Source of the DNA: an uncultured Bacteroidales bacterium
GTDB taxonomy: Bacteria > Bacteroidota > Bacteroidia > Bacteroidales > P3
Assembly (NCBI GenBank): GCA_905233895.1
Contig: CAJOFL010000020.1
Location: 1 to 64,000, forward strand
Direction of reading: 5' to 3'
DNA: 64,000 nt
Of the stretch, positions 16,192 to 26,305 are shown piece by piece (the stretch's first letter is position 1; every line of letters starts with the position of its first letter). The notes beneath the pieces are model-generated. The model saw nothing but the letters and a program-made list of their open reading frames with translations. It did no database searches and was not told the origin of the DNA. Position numbers and translations under genes: made by a program.

Positions 16192-17772
16192 ATGAAGAGA
16201 AATCTTTTCCTCGTGGCCCTCATGGCCCTGATGCTGACCGGTTGCAACGGACTGTCGAAGATGAAATCCGGAGCCCACAAGGTGCGCTACCAAGCCAATC
16301 CCAACCCCGTCGAGACGATGGACGACAAGGTGGTGGTGAAATTCACCGGCCAGATACCTGAGAAGTACTTCAATAAGAACTGCGCCGTGTTCCTGCAGCC
16401 GGTGTTCACCTGGGAAGGTGGCAACATCCCGCTCGAACCCCTCACCCTCAAGGGCGAGAAGGTGGCCGGAGACGGCACCGTGGTTGACTACGCCAAGGGC
16501 GGCCGCTTCACCTACAGCGACATGTTCGACTTCAAACCCGGCATGGAAACCGGCCGCGTAGTGCTCAACCCCGTGGGCTACAAAGCTGCCAACACCAACG
16601 AGGATGCCCGCTTTGCCGACGACGTGAAGCGCGACAACAAGGGTGTTGAGTTCGGCCCCGTCCTCATTGCCGACGGCGTGAACAACACCTCATCGTGGGT
16701 CGATATCAAGGGCAATATCTCCATCTCGCCCATCAACTACAACAAGACCCAGGGCATCGTCGAGACCGCCGACATCTACTTCCTCAACGGCACCTCCGAC
16801 CTCGACTGGAACTTCCAGATGAACCAGAAATTCGACGCCCAAGGCTCGCTGCAGCACCTCAAGCGCGTCATGCTCGAACAGGGTCTTCCCAAGCAGATAA
16901 GCATCACCGGATGGGCCTCGCCCGAAGGCGAGGAGACCAACAACGTGGGTGTTTCGAAGAACCGCGCCGATGTGGCCACCGCCCAGCTTAACAAGATACT
17001 TGACGAAGTGCTCGATGTCATGGCCCGCCGCGCCAAGGTGAAACCCCAGGATGTGGCCTATTACAAATATCAGCAGCTCAAGCAACTCATCATCACCACC
17101 CGTGCCTCGGGCGAAGACTGGGTCCACTTCGTGGTTATGGTCGAAGCCAGCGACATTCAGGACAAGCATGCCATCATCAATATCGTCGAGACCCAGCAGA
17201 ACCTCGTCAAGCGCGAGCAGATGATCCGCAACATGGCCGAGGTCTACAGCGAGCTGAAGGATGAAATCTTCCCCAACCTGCGCCGTGCACAGATTGCCCT
17301 CTACTACAGCGAAGCCCGCAAGACCGACGCTGAACTGGCCAAGCAGGCCTCACTCAACCCCGCCAAACTCACCTTCGACGAGCTGATGTACGCCGCCTAT
17401 ATCAACTACAACTACGACACCAAGCTGAAATACTACAAGTGGGCTACCGAAAACCACCCGCAGGAGTGGGCCGCTTGGAACAATGCAGGCGCCATCGCCT
17501 TCTACCTCGAGGACTATGCCGAAGCCGAGCGCTACCTCAACGTGGCTCGCGACCTCAACCCACACAACCCCGACATCCTCAACAACACGGCGAACTTCGC
17601 CTTCCTCTTCGGCGGCACCGATAACGACACCATTACGACTGCGGGTCTCAGGGCAGCAACGATGCCGACGCCAACATCCCCATCCTCAACCTCAAACGCG
17701 GCAACTACCAGGAAGGCCAGAAAGCCCTCAAGGGCAACCCCTGCACTTACAACCTTGCCTTTGCCCAGCTGA
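16192..17772 (+). CDS. OmpA-like/TPR envelope lipoprotein, frameshifted near 17640
   Basis: The lipoprotein signal (MKRNLFLVALMALMLTGC) precedes an N-terminal beta-rich part with an SH3- or barrel-like look. An OmpA-like segment follows (about 205-330: ITGWASPEGEETNNVGVSKNRA), where peptidoglycan would bind. Then come TPR helices (about 390-480: AAWNNAGAIAFYLEDYAEAERYLNVARDLNP). After FGGTDNDTI the reading turns into Thr/Ser/Pro-rich nonsense, while the proper continuation (GSNDADANIPILNLKRGNYQ) lies in the frame of the ORF at 17772. The intact gene would be about 16192-18011 (some 605 residues), probably an anchor between outer membrane and cell wall. Confidence 0.8.
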   Translation: MKRNLFLVALMALMLTGCNGLSKMKSGAHKVRYQANPNPVETMDDKVVVKFTGQIPEKYFNKNCAVFLQPVFTWEGGNIPLEPLTLKGEKVAGDGTVVDYAKGGRFTYSDMFDFKPGMETGRVVLNPVGYKAANTNEDARFADDVKRDNKGVEFGPVLIADGVNNTSSWVDIKGNISISPINYNKTQGIVETADIYFLNGTSDLDWNFQMNQKFDAQGSLQHLKRVMLEQGLPKQISITGWASPEGEETNNVGVSKNRADVATAQLNKILDEVLDVMARRAKVKPQDVAYYKYQQLKQLIITTRASGEDWVHFVVMVEASDIQDKHAIINIVETQQNLVKREQMIRNMAEVYSELKDEIFPNLRRAQIALYYSEARKTDAELAKQASLNPAKLTFDELMYAAYINYNYDTKLKYYKWATENHPQEWAAWNNAGAIAFYLEDYAEAERYLNVARDLNPHNPDILNNTANFAFLFGGTDNDTITTAGLRAATMPTPTSPSSTSNAATTRKARKPSRATPALTTLPLPS

Positions 17773-18011
17773 TGAACGACCAGGCCGGTACCGCCATCCG
17801 CACCCTCGACTGCTGCCTCGACCAGAACGCCGAAGTCAACTACCTTCGCGCCGTCTGCTATGCCCGCCAGGGTGACAAGACCAACTGCCTCAAGAACCTC
17901 AAGGCCTCTATCGACGACAACTACGACTACAAGAAGAAAGCCGCTGTCGATACCGAATTCAAGGAGTACTGGGATGACGAGGAGTTCAAGCTGATAATCA
18001 AGCTTTGGTAA
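17772..18011 (+). pseudogene. C-terminal TPR part of the frameshifted OmpA/TPR lipoprotein
   Basis: The frame is open from before 17640 and reads NLKRGNYQEGQKALKGN, then LMNDQAGTAIRTLDCCL and LRAVCYARQGDKTNCLKNLK. These are the last TPR-type helix pairs of the protein begun at 16192; the Met at 17772 is internal. It ends one base before the pssA start. Whether the break is a mutation or an assembly error cannot be told here. Confidence 0.75.
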
Positions 18012-18012
18012 G

Positions 18013-18711
18013 ATGAAGAAACAAATCCCCAATATGATAACACTCTGCAACCTGGCTTGCGGAGTGTTGTCGGTTTTAGCGGCCATCGGTTACGGCTTCC
18101 CGACCCAGGCGGCACTGCTTATCTGCATGGGTATCCTGTTCGACTTCTTCGACGGTATGTCGGCCCGCCAGCTGGGTGTCAGCTCACCCATGGGCAAGGA
18201 ACTCGACTCGCTGGCCGACGTGGTGACCAGCGGCGTGGCTCCAGCGGCGATACTGTTTGAACTCACATACAACCAACTGTTCGACAACGGCTCGTGGTGG
18301 CTGTCCATAGCCTTCCTGTTCATACCCCTCTTCGCTGCCTACCGTCTGGCCAAGTTCAACATCGACCCTCGCCAGAGCCACTCTTTCCTCGGACTGCCCG
18401 TGCCCAGCCAGGCACTGGTGTGGGTGGGGCTGGCTTTGAGCCAGTGGTCGAATACGGTCTGTGGCTCATGGGTTGGTGCCATCGTGTTGGTCAGCCTCCT
18501 GCTCGACGTGCTGATGGTCAGCGAGCTGCCGCTCTTTTCGCTGAAATTCAACTTCAAAGACCTCAGTTGGAAGGCCAACTCGGTGCAGTACATCTTCCTC
18601 ATTGTCTGCGCCGTCATCATAGCCATTCTGCGTGACTGGATAGCAATCTCCGTAATAATCCTGTGGTATATCATCCTCTCCCTCTTCACACAGCGACGTC
18701 ATGCTGAATGA
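18013..18711 (+). CDS. pssA: CDP-diacylglycerol-serine O-phosphatidyltransferase
   Basis: The 232-residue integral membrane protein carries the CDP-alcohol phosphatidyltransferase signature FDGMSARQLGVSSPMGKELD, continuing into SLAD, which supplies the metal and CDP-binding Asp residues. About seven hydrophobic segments follow. It makes phosphatidylserine, the precursor of phosphatidylethanolamine; no psd gene is in the window. It starts one base after the preceding stop and overlaps queA by 11 bases. Confidence 0.92.
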   Translation: MKKQIPNMITLCNLACGVLSVLAAIGYGFPTQAALLICMGILFDFFDGMSARQLGVSSPMGKELDSLADVVTSGVAPAAILFELTYNQLFDNGSWWLSIAFLFIPLFAAYRLAKFNIDPRQSHSFLGLPVPSQALVWVGLALSQWSNTVCGSWVGAIVLVSLLLDVLMVSELPLFSLKFNFKDLSWKANSVQYIFLIVCAVIIAILRDWIAISVIILWYIILSLFTQRRHAE

Positions 18712-19915
18712 CTTGAAGAATATCCAGATAGCCGACTACGACTATCCCCTGCCCGACGAGCGTATAGCGCGCTATCCCCTTGCGGAACGCGACCAGTCGA
18801 AGATGCTCTGTCTCCGCGACGGAGTAATCAGTGAGCATCATTTCCGCGACCTCCCCGGACTTCTCCCCAAGGAGACGATGCTGGTGTTCAACGACACCAA
18901 GGTCATCCACGCCCGTCTGCTTTTCCGCAAGGCCACCGGCGCGATAATCGAAGTGTTCTGCCTCGAGCCCTACCACATGGCCGTGAGTGAGGCATTCGAG
19001 CAGCGCGAGCAGAGTTCGTGGGTCTGTATGGTGGGCAATAACAAGCGCTGGCGCGGCGACGACCTATACGGACAATGTCTGGTCGACGGGCAACCCTGCA
19101 CTTTCACCGCCACCCGGCGCGACCAGGAGGGTCAGGCCTGGGTGGTCGACTTTCGCTGGACAGGCGGCTTCTCCTTCGCCGAAGTAATCGAGAACGCCGG
19201 CGTCATACCCCTCCCACCCTACCTGCGACGCGATGCCGAGGAGAGCGACGCCACCCGCTACCAGACCGTCTATGCCGAGCACCAAGGCTCGGTGGCTGCG
19301 CCCACCGCCGGACTTCACTTTACACCTGCTGTACTCAACAACCTGAAAGCCAACAATATCCTCACCGAATACCTAACCCTCCATGTTGGCGCAGGTACTT
19401 TCAAGCCCGTAAGTACCGACACTATCGGCGAGCACGAGATGCACGTGGAGAAGGTCTTCGTCACTGAGGAAAACCTCCGCCACCTGACCGCCCATGCCGG
19501 CAAGCCCCTCGTAGCCGTTGGCACCACCTCGGTGCGCACCTTGGAAAGCCTCTACTGGTTCGGCGTACAGCTCTGCGAGCAGCCCGATGTAGACGGAATG
19601 GCTGTGTCGCAATGGGATCCCTACACCCTCGACGACCACGGACTCGGCTTTGCCGAAGCCTACGGCAATATCCTCCAGTGGATGCGCCGCAAGGGGCTCA
19701 GCCACCTCAGCGGCGAAACCCAGTTGATGATAGCCCCCGGCTATCGATACCGCACCGTTACCGGTCTCGTAACCAACTTCCATCAACCCAAGAGCACCCT
19801 GCTATTGCTAGTATCGGCATTCATCGGCGAAAAGTGGCGTGAATGCTACCGCTACGCACTCGACCACGACTTCCGTTTCCTGAGTTACGGCGACTGCTGC
19901 CTCTTCCTGAAATAG
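18701..19915 (+). CDS. queA: S-adenosylmethionine:tRNA ribosyltransferase-isomerase
   Basis: QueA transfers the ribosyl group of SAM to 7-aminomethyl-7-deazaguanine in tRNA, the penultimate step of queuosine synthesis. The 404 residues show YDYPLPDERIARYPL, VFNDTKVIHARL, AAPTAGLHFTPAVLNNL, LTLHVGAGTFKPV and GLVTNFHQPKSTLLLLVSAF, all family hallmarks. It is somewhat longer than the usual 350 residues, a common trait in Bacteroidetes. The ATG overlaps the end of pssA, and comF begins just after the stop. Confidence 0.95.
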   Translation: MLNDLKNIQIADYDYPLPDERIARYPLAERDQSKMLCLRDGVISEHHFRDLPGLLPKETMLVFNDTKVIHARLLFRKATGAIIEVFCLEPYHMAVSEAFEQREQSSWVCMVGNNKRWRGDDLYGQCLVDGQPCTFTATRRDQEGQAWVVDFRWTGGFSFAEVIENAGVIPLPPYLRRDAEESDATRYQTVYAEHQGSVAAPTAGLHFTPAVLNNLKANNILTEYLTLHVGAGTFKPVSTDTIGEHEMHVEKVFVTEENLRHLTAHAGKPLVAVGTTSVRTLESLYWFGVQLCEQPDVDGMAVSQWDPYTLDDHGLGFAEAYGNILQWMRRKGLSHLSGETQLMIAPGYRYRTVTGLVTNFHQPKSTLLLLVSAFIGEKWRECYRYALDHDFRFLSYGDCCLFLK

Positions 19916-19926
19916 TTCCCCCTGCG

Positions 19927-20616
19927 TTGTACTCACTCAAAACCATAGCCAACGCCCTATTCCCAGCCACCTGCGCCTGCTGCGGCGATGTACTGATGAC
20001 CGGAGAACGTCAGGTGTGCGTAAGATGCCTGGCCAACCTAACCCGCACAGGTTATTCCTCCTACCCTGACAACCCCGTCGAGCGAGCCCTCATGAGCCTC
20101 ATACCCTACAAGCAGGCCACCGCCATGCTTGTCTATAACAAGAACAGCACCGTGCAACGCCTCATCCATGCCATGAAATTCCACGGCCGCTGCGATTTGT
20201 GCACAATCATGGGCCGCCAACTGGGCCTCGACCTCATGGGCAGCGGCCGTTTCGATGATGTGGACCTGCTCCTGCCCGTACCTCTCCACTGGCGGCGAAG
20301 GCTCAGCCGCGGCTACAATCAGAGCGAACTCCTTTGCCGTGGCATCGCCGAAGTGATGCAACGGCCCATAAGCGTCGGCGACCTCGTCCGCTTCAAGTAC
20401 ACCCGCAAGCAGAGCCAACAGACCCGCGGCCGGCGCAGCTCGAATGTCGATGGAGCCTTCCGTGTGGCGCATCCGCAACGGCTGGCTGGGAAACATGTCC
20501 TGCTGGTAGACGACGTGATCACCTCTGGTTCCACCCTTGCCGCCTGCGCCAAAGCCCTCGTCACAGTACCAGACATCCGCATCAGCGTTGCCACCCTCTC
20601 TATCGCCGGCAGTTGA
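19927..20616 (+). CDS. ComF family phosphoribosyltransferase-like protein
   Basis: The N-terminal zinc-finger-like Cys set ([19 protein letters not shown]) and a C-terminal phosphoribosyltransferase domain ([36 protein letters not shown]) identify a ComF/GntX-type protein, linked in other bacteria to DNA uptake or use. The track starts at 19843, which would overlap queA by 73 bases with an unlikely Arg/Pro-rich extension. The in-frame TTG at 19927 ([15 protein letters not shown]) gives about 229 residues and no overlap, so I prefer it. Confidence 0.82.
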   Translation: MYSLKTIANALFPATCACCGDVLMTGERQVCVRCLANLTRTGYSSYPDNPVERALMSLIPYKQATAMLVYNKNSTVQRLIHAMKFHGRCDLCTIMGRQLGLDLMGSGRFDDVDLLLPVPLHWRRRLSRGYNQSELLCRGIAEVMQRPISVGDLVRFKYTRKQSQQTRGRRSSNVDGAFRVAHPQRLAGKHVLLVDDVITSGSTLAACAKALVTVPDIRISVATLSIAGS

Positions 20617-20684
20617 TGCCAAATTATTTTACCCGCCCACACAACATTTCTGAAAGATACGCGTTATCAAGTAATATACGTGTT

Positions 20685-21479
20685 ATGAAACAATACCTCG
20701 ACCTACTGCAACATGTGCTTGACCACGGCACAGAGCGCCTTGACCGCACCGGTACAGGCACAATCGGCGTGTTCGGCTACCAGATGCGCTTCCCTCTGAG
20801 CGACGGTTTCCCCGTACTGACCACCAAGAAGTTGCATCTACGCTCAATTATCTATGAACTGCTGTGGTTCCTGCGTGGCGAGACCAACATACAATACCTC
20901 CACGACCACAAAGTGAGCATCTGGGATGAGTGGGCCGACGAGAACGGCGACCTAGGGCCCGTATACGGCAGCCAGTGGCGTTCTTGGCCCGATGGGCGCG
21001 GCGGCACCATTGACCAAATTACCAACGTAGTCAACGAAATAAAGCAAAACCCCTATAGCCGCCGCCTGATGGTGACGGCCTGGAACCCCGCCGAGATACA
21101 GGACATGGCACTTCCTCCTTGCCACTGCCTGTTCCAGTTTTATGTAGATAACGGACGCCTCTCGTGCCAGCTCTACCAGCGGAGCGCCGACATCTTCCTC
21201 GGAGTACCGTTCAATATAGCAAGCTATGCGCTGCTCACGATGATGATGGCGCAGGTGTGCGGACTGGAGCCGGGCGACTTCGTCCATACTTTCGGCGACG
21301 CACATATCTACAAGAACCACCTCGACCAAGTACGCCTCCAGCTCACTCGCGAGCCGCGGCCCCTGCCCACCATGCATATTAACCCCGAAGTGAAAGATAT
21401 CTTTGGCTTCGATTATGAAGACTTCACCCTCGAAGGCTACAATCCGCATCCGCACATAAAAGGAGAAGTTAGCGTATGA
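20685..21479 (+). CDS. thyA: Thymidylate synthase
   Basis: The start is ATG 20685 ([18 protein letters not shown]), giving 264 residues, the standard ThyA length; the track ORF from 20334 is an open extension through comF. Motifs include [17 protein letters not shown], the catalytic Cys in [32 protein letters not shown] and a C-terminal [10 protein letters not shown]. It converts dUMP to dTMP with methylene-tetrahydrofolate. No dihydrofolate reductase gene follows; a restriction-modification pair starts in a four-base ATGA overlap instead. Confidence 0.95.
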   Translation: MKQYLDLLQHVLDHGTERLDRTGTGTIGVFGYQMRFPLSDGFPVLTTKKLHLRSIIYELLWFLRGETNIQYLHDHKVSIWDEWADENGDLGPVYGSQWRSWPDGRGGTIDQITNVVNEIKQNPYSRRLMVTAWNPAEIQDMALPPCHCLFQFYVDNGRLSCQLYQRSADIFLGVPFNIASYALLTMMMAQVCGLEPGDFVHTFGDAHIYKNHLDQVRLQLTREPRPLPTMHINPEVKDIFGFDYEDFTLEGYNPHPHIKGEVSV

Positions 21480-22483
21480 CACAGACGCAAAAGGCGACAG
21501 CACCAAGAAACAGAACCCTTACGGTAAGTTCCGCAGAGTATGCCACACTGCGGAATAAGTTGGTCACGTTGGAACAACTTCAACGTGAGGGAAAGTTTAT
21601 TGGCAAAACCATCAATGCCAACATTATGGATGTGCTGCCCATGCTCCCCGATGCGTTTGCCGACCTTATTATTATCGACCCGCCATATAATCTGTCGAAA
21701 GATTTCAACGGAAACAAGTTTTCCGCAATGAAGGACAGTGACTACACAGATTATCTCCGCCAATGGTTACCTGCAGTAGTGGCCAAACTTAAGTCTACTG
21801 GCACATTGTATCTATGCGGCGACTGGAAATGCACCGCCGCCATGCAGCAAGTGCTGTCGGAACACTTGTATATCATCAACCGTATCACATGGCAACGCGA
21901 GAAAGGACGAGGAGCCATGAGAAACTGGAAAAACAGCATGGAGGATATCTGGTTTGCAGTAAAAGATTCACGACAGTACTACTTTGATGTCGAAGCCGTC
22001 AAGGTCAAACGCCGTGTCGTTGCTCCCTACCGCATTAACGGCAAACCTAAAGACTGGGATGAGACCAATGATGGCAATTACCGAATCACCTACCCGTCGA
22101 ACTTCTGGGACGATATCAGCGTACCATTCTGGTCCATGCCTGAAAACACTGACCACCCCACGCAGAAGCCTGAGAAACTTATAGCAAAGTTAATACTGGC
22201 ATCATCGCGGGAAGGCGATGTAGTCTTCGACCCATTCCTTGGTAGTGGCACAACCAGTGTAGTGGCACGAAAATTGAGCAGAAGGTATTGCGGCGTGGAA
22301 ATTAATGAGGATTATTGCTGCTGGGCGGAGAAACGCCTCCTTATGGCAGATACCGACAAAACAATACAAGGCTTCTCGGACGGCGTGTTCTGGGAAAGGA
22401 ACAGCTCCACATCGGCAAAAAAGTCACGATTCATCGCCAATCCTCCAGTACAATTCCAACAAACCTCAATGTTCAATGCATAA
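21476..22483 (+). CDS. Type II DNA methyltransferase, beta-class amino-methyltransferase
   Basis: The 335 residues have motif IV first ([15 protein letters not shown]) and the SAM-binding motif I late ([19 protein letters not shown]), the order of beta-class N6-adenine or N4-cytosine methyltransferases. The HPTQKPEKL segment precedes motif I, as expected. The DPPY form favours N6-adenine methylation. The recognition sequence cannot be read from the protein. It begins in an ATGA overlap with thyA and overlaps the putative nuclease by up to eight bases, so the RM pair is probably carried on the thyA transcript. Confidence 0.88.
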   Translation: MTQTQKATAPRNRTLTVSSAEYATLRNKLVTLEQLQREGKFIGKTINANIMDVLPMLPDAFADLIIIDPPYNLSKDFNGNKFSAMKDSDYTDYLRQWLPAVVAKLKSTGTLYLCGDWKCTAAMQQVLSEHLYIINRITWQREKGRGAMRNWKNSMEDIWFAVKDSRQYYFDVEAVKVKRRVVAPYRINGKPKDWDETNDGNYRITYPSNFWDDISVPFWSMPENTDHPTQKPEKLIAKLILASSREGDVVFDPFLGSGTTSVVARKLSRRYCGVEINEDYCCWAEKRLLMADTDKTIQGFSDGVFWERNSSTSAKKSRFIANPPVQFQQTSMFNA

Positions 22484-23141
22484 CGAAATGACCAACATAT
22501 ACAAAACACTGGAGGCCACTGCTGCAAACGTACTAACCTTACTGCAACGCGAAGGTACGAGGATACTCACCCCCAATGCCGTCAACTCTCCCCGCGCCGT
22601 TGGCGACACTGTGCAAGAGTTCCTGGCTAGCGAGCAAGGCCTCAGCACATGCTTCCCTGAATGGTTCACGGCCGACTTTGAAAGCGGCTTTGCACGTCGC
22701 TCGATGGAAGACATGGCCTTCCAGTCGGGCACCCACTATTTTGCTGTGGACTGCAAGACCCACAACCTCAACACCGATTTCAACATGCCCAATCTCATAT
22801 CGGTGCGAAGACTGGCCAATTTCTATGCAAACGACACTAATACCTTCTGCCTCCTGATTGTAGAATATACCGTGGAGAATGGGCTCATCGAATACCGCAA
22901 CTGCTATTTCAAGCCTATAGAAGCCTTGGACTGGGATTGCTTGACTTTTGGTGCACTTGGCTGGGGGCAAATCCAGATTGCCAATGCCAATATTCTTCAT
23001 TTTATTAATAATATTGACAGAAAGGCTTGGATGATTGAATTATGTGACAGAATAGACGCTTTCTACTGTGAAGAAATCGGGAAAATTGGAACACGTCGCC
23101 AATGGTTCGACAATATAAGGCAATATTGGATTAATAAATAA
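22476..23141 (+). CDS. Putative type II restriction endonuclease (PD-(D/E)XK)
   Basis: The start is ATG 22476 ([10 protein letters not shown]) or 22488, giving about 220 residues; the track's extension to 22305 runs inside the methyltransferase. A likely catalytic core is the acidic stretch around FESGFARRSMEDMAF followed by HYFAVDCKTHN, which fits the D-x-K half of PD-(D/E)XK. The VDCKTHN, NLISVRRLANFY and GWGQIQIAN order is loosely like HincII-type enzymes, a weak resemblance made from memory. Its place directly after a cytoplasmic DNA methyltransferase is the strongest argument for a cognate restriction enzyme. Confidence 0.65.
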   Translation: MHNEMTNIYKTLEATAANVLTLLQREGTRILTPNAVNSPRAVGDTVQEFLASEQGLSTCFPEWFTADFESGFARRSMEDMAFQSGTHYFAVDCKTHNLNTDFNMPNLISVRRLANFYANDTNTFCLLIVEYTVENGLIEYRNCYFKPIEALDWDCLTFGALGWGQIQIANANILHFINNIDRKAWMIELCDRIDAFYCEEIGKIGTRRQWFDNIRQYWINK

Positions 23142-23146
23142 CGAGA

Positions 23147-24238
23147 ATGCAGATAAATAAACATACATGGTGCATCATTATGGCTGGCGGACTGGGGAGC
23201 CGATTCTGGCCTATCAGCCGTACCGACAACCCCAAGCAGTTTATTGATGTGATGGGGGTGGGGCAGTCAATGCTGCAGCTTACCTTCCACCGTTTCGAGA
23301 AGATATGCCCACGGCAGAACATAGTGATTGTCACCGGCGACCAGTATGTAGACAGCGTCCGTGAACAGATTCCTTCTCTCCTGCCCTACCAGGTGCTCGC
23401 CGAGCCGCTGCGTCGAAATACCGCCCCCTGTGTGGCCTACGCCGCTGCAATCATTAGCCAAATTGACCCCGAAGCCACACTCATCGTTTCCCCTTCGGAC
23501 CATGCTATTTTCCACGAGGAGAAGTTTATTGCAGATATACAGCAAGCAGTTCAGACCGTCGCCCTACGCCAATGGATTATCACCCTTGGAGCACAGCCCA
23601 TTCGTCCTGATACAAGCTATGGATATATTCAATTTAACGAGCACCCGTCACTCCCTCGTGCGCTGAATCTCCACAAAGTTGTCACTTTCACCGAGAAGCC
23701 TCCCATCGAAATGGCTCGCCAGTTCATTGCTAGTGGTGAGTTCTATTGGAACTCGGGTATCTTCGTATGGAGTCTGGCGGTGCTACGCAAAGCTTACGAG
23801 ACCTACCTGCCGGCAATTGCTGAGACCTTTTTCTCACTGGGATTCGGCACTTCATGGGAGGACTTGGAAAGGGTATATTCGCAATGCGAGTCAATCTCCA
23901 TCGATAACGGCATCATGGAAAAAGCGGACAATGTTCATGTGCTGACCGCCTCGTTCGGATGGAGTGATGTAGAGACATGGGATTCGCTCTACGACGTATC
24001 ACATCGTGACAAGGACGGCAACGCCATCGTCAGCGGCAATGTGTTCACCTATGACACTCACAACACCCTGGTAGTGATGCCAAACGACAACAGCAAGACG
24101 CTGGTTCTCGAAGGACTTGACGGATATATAGTGGCCGCCAGCGACGACACCCTCATGATTTGCCGCCGTAAAAACGAAGAACTGGTCTTCCGCTTTTCCA
24201 GTGACGTGGAACTGAAAAAACTGATTGATAACAAATAA
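23147..24238 (+). CDS. manC: Mannose-1-phosphate guanylyltransferase
   Basis: The 363-residue nucleotidyltransferase has the GMPP signature [20 protein letters not shown], then [49 protein letters not shown] and [12 protein letters not shown]. It makes GDP-mannose from mannose-1-phosphate and GTP for surface glycans. It lacks the C-terminal isomerase domain of long ManC proteins. It begins five bases after the putative restriction enzyme; asnS follows 14 bases after its stop. Confidence 0.93.
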   Translation: MQINKHTWCIIMAGGLGSRFWPISRTDNPKQFIDVMGVGQSMLQLTFHRFEKICPRQNIVIVTGDQYVDSVREQIPSLLPYQVLAEPLRRNTAPCVAYAAAIISQIDPEATLIVSPSDHAIFHEEKFIADIQQAVQTVALRQWIITLGAQPIRPDTSYGYIQFNEHPSLPRALNLHKVVTFTEKPPIEMARQFIASGEFYWNSGIFVWSLAVLRKAYETYLPAIAETFFSLGFGTSWEDLERVYSQCESISIDNGIMEKADNVHVLTASFGWSDVETWDSLYDVSHRDKDGNAIVSGNVFTYDTHNTLVVMPNDNSKTLVLEGLDGYIVAASDDTLMICRRKNEELVFRFSSDVELKKLIDNK

Positions 24239-24252
24239 AACAATATACACCA

Positions 24253-25656
24253 ATGAAACGCTACGAGATTAAGTATCTACTGAAAGAAGATGTGAGCGCC
24301 CTGATGGGCACCACGATATGTGTAAAAGGCTGGGTGCGCACCAAGCGCGGCAACAAGAATGTCGCCTTCCTGGCGGTGAACGACGGCTCTATTATCCACA
24401 ATATCCAAGTCGTCGCTGACCCCGCCAAGTTCGATGAGGAGCTGAAACGTATCACAACCGGTGCCTGCATCGGTGTGGAGGGTAAGCTCGTCGAGAGCCA
24501 GGGCTCTGGCCAAGCCGTCGAGGTGCAGGCCGAGAGCATCATTGTATACGGCGAAGCCGACCCCAACACATACCCACTCCAGAAGAAGGGTCACTCGATG
24601 GAGTTCCTGCGCGAGATAGGACACCTGCGCCTGCGCACCAACACCTTTGGTGCCGTCATGCGTCTGCGCCACAATATGGCTATGGCCATCCACACCTTCT
24701 TCCACGAGCGCGGCTTCTTCTACTTCCACACGCCCCTCATCACCGCCAGCGACTGCGAGGGCGCCGGCGAGATGTTCCATGTCAGCACGTTAGACCCCGA
24801 AAACCCGCCCCGCAAGGAGGATGGAACCATCGACTGGGAGCAGGACTTCTTCGGCAAGTTCACCGCCCTCACCGTCAGCGGACAGCTCGAAGGTGAGCTC
24901 GGTGCCACTTCACTTGGTAAGATATACACCTTCGGCCCCACTTTCCGTGCCGAGAACAGCAACACGCCGCGCCATTTAGCAGAATTCTGGATGATTGAGC
25001 CCGAGATGGCCTTCTATCAACTCGACGAACTCACCGCCCTCGAGGAGGAGTTCATCAAGTACTGTGTCCGCTGGGCCCTCGACCACTGCATGGACGACCT
25101 CGAGTTCCTCAACAAGATGATTGACAACGGCCTCATTGAGCGCCTGAGGAGCGTCATCGACACCGACTTCGTGCGCCTGCCCTACACTGAGGGTATCAAA
25201 ATACTAGAAGAGGCCGTCGCCAAGGGCCACAAGTTCGAGTTCCCCGTCAGCTGGGGCGTCGACCTGGCCTCGGAGCACGAGCGCTACCTGGTGGAGCAGC
25301 ACTTCAAGAAGCCCGTCATCATGATTGACTACCCGAAGGAGATCAAGGCCTTCTATATGAAGCAAAACGACGACGGCAAGACCGTGCAGGGTACCGACGT
25401 GCTCTTCCCGCAGATTGGCGAAATTATCGGTGGTTCGGTCCGCGAGGAGAACTACGACAAGCTGATGACCCGCATCAACGAGCTGAACATCCCGATGAAG
25501 GATATGTGGTGGTACCTCGACACGCGCCGCTACGGCAGCTGCCCGCACGCCGGCTTCGGCCTCGGCTTTGAGCGCCTGATGCTCTTCGTCACCGGCATGG
25601 CCAACATCCGCGACGTCATACCCTTCCCCCGCACCCCCAAGACCGCCGAGTTCTAA
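24253..25656 (+). CDS. asnS: Asparaginyl-tRNA synthetase
   Basis: The 467-residue class IIb synthetase has an N-terminal OB-fold anticodon domain ([20 protein letters not shown]) and the catalytic domain with [37 protein letters not shown] and motif 3 [16 protein letters not shown] followed by [12 protein letters not shown]. The [12 protein letters not shown] form is typical of AsnRS rather than AspRS. It charges tRNA-Asn in the cytoplasm. Confidence 0.95.
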   Translation: MKRYEIKYLLKEDVSALMGTTICVKGWVRTKRGNKNVAFLAVNDGSIIHNIQVVADPAKFDEELKRITTGACIGVEGKLVESQGSGQAVEVQAESIIVYGEADPNTYPLQKKGHSMEFLREIGHLRLRTNTFGAVMRLRHNMAMAIHTFFHERGFFYFHTPLITASDCEGAGEMFHVSTLDPENPPRKEDGTIDWEQDFFGKFTALTVSGQLEGELGATSLGKIYTFGPTFRAENSNTPRHLAEFWMIEPEMAFYQLDELTALEEEFIKYCVRWALDHCMDDLEFLNKMIDNGLIERLRSVIDTDFVRLPYTEGIKILEEAVAKGHKFEFPVSWGVDLASEHERYLVEQHFKKPVIMIDYPKEIKAFYMKQNDDGKTVQGTDVLFPQIGEIIGGSVREENYDKLMTRINELNIPMKDMWWYLDTRRYGSCPHAGFGLGFERLMLFVTGMANIRDVIPFPRTPKTAEF

Positions 25657-25677
25657 AAACACTCCTTGGTAAAAATA

Positions 25678-25709
25678 TTTCATCATATCATAATTAATTC
25701 GTATTTTTG
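25678..25709 (+). promoter_or_regulatory. Promoter of the rubrerythrin gene
   Basis: TATTTTTG (25702-25709) fits TAnnTTTG and is preceded after 20 bases by TTTC, one base off the TTTG -33 element. The region is distinctly AT-rich and lies 47 bases before the ATG at 25756. Confidence 0.6.
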
Positions 25710-25755
25710 CACTTGATTTGAAAACAGAATATTAATCCTAAAAACAAAGACAATT

Positions 25756-26295
25756 ATGAGCAAAAAATTCATCTGCCCCGTGTGCGGCTACGTCTATGAA
25801 GGCGACGAGATGCCCGAGAAATGCCCCATTTGCGGCAAACCCATGCAGGAAGTGAAGGAAGACATCAAGACCTGGGCTGCCGAGCATATCGTCGGCGTGG
25901 CCAAGGATGCCCCCGAAGATATCAAGATGGACCTCCGTGCCAATTTTGAAGGCGAGTGCAAGGAGGTGGGTATGTACCTAGCCATGGCCCGTGTAGCTCA
26001 CCGCGAAGGCTATCCCGAGGTGGGTCTCTACTGGGAGAAGGCCGCCTTTGAGGAGGCCGAACACGCCGCCAAGTTTGCCGAACTGCTGGGCGAAGTCCTG
26101 ACAGACAGCACCAAGGAGAACCTCAAGATGCGCGTCGATGCCGAGTACGGTGCCACCGCCGGCAAGACCGACCTTGCCAAGCGTGCCAAGGCCCTTAACC
26201 TCGACGCCATCCACGACACTGTCCACGAAATGGCACGCGATGAGGCCCGCCACGGCAAAGCCCTCGAAGGTCTGCTGAACCGCTACTTTAAATAA
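25756..26295 (+). CDS. Rubrerythrin-type peroxidase, N-terminal rubredoxin domain
   Basis: The N-terminus is a rubredoxin-like iron site ([20 protein letters not shown]), followed by a ferritin-like four-helix domain with the diiron Glu/His pattern ([53 protein letters not shown]). This domain order is that of the reverse rubrerythrins, which reduce hydrogen peroxide in anaerobes. The length of 179 residues is normal. It has its own promoter, consistent with oxidative-stress control. Confidence 0.9.
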   Translation: MSKKFICPVCGYVYEGDEMPEKCPICGKPMQEVKEDIKTWAAEHIVGVAKDAPEDIKMDLRANFEGECKEVGMYLAMARVAHREGYPEVGLYWEKAAFEEAEHAAKFAELLGEVLTDSTKENLKMRVDAEYGATAGKTDLAKRAKALNLDAIHDTVHEMARDEARHGKALEGLLNRYFK

Positions 26296-26305
26296 GCTGT
26301 AAGCT

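Noticed and set aside
15946-16293. 115-codon ORF on the minus strand after the FN3 gene
   Set aside because: It covers a strong terminator, a promoter and the start of the lipoprotein gene, so it is chance.
20334-20684. N-terminal extension of thyA in the ORF track
   Set aside because: It lies inside comF and gives an Arg/Pro/His-rich sequence; ThyA has its usual length from 20685.
22305-22475. N-terminal extension of the restriction enzyme
   Set aside because: It overlaps the methyltransferase by more than 170 bases with no sensible sequence.
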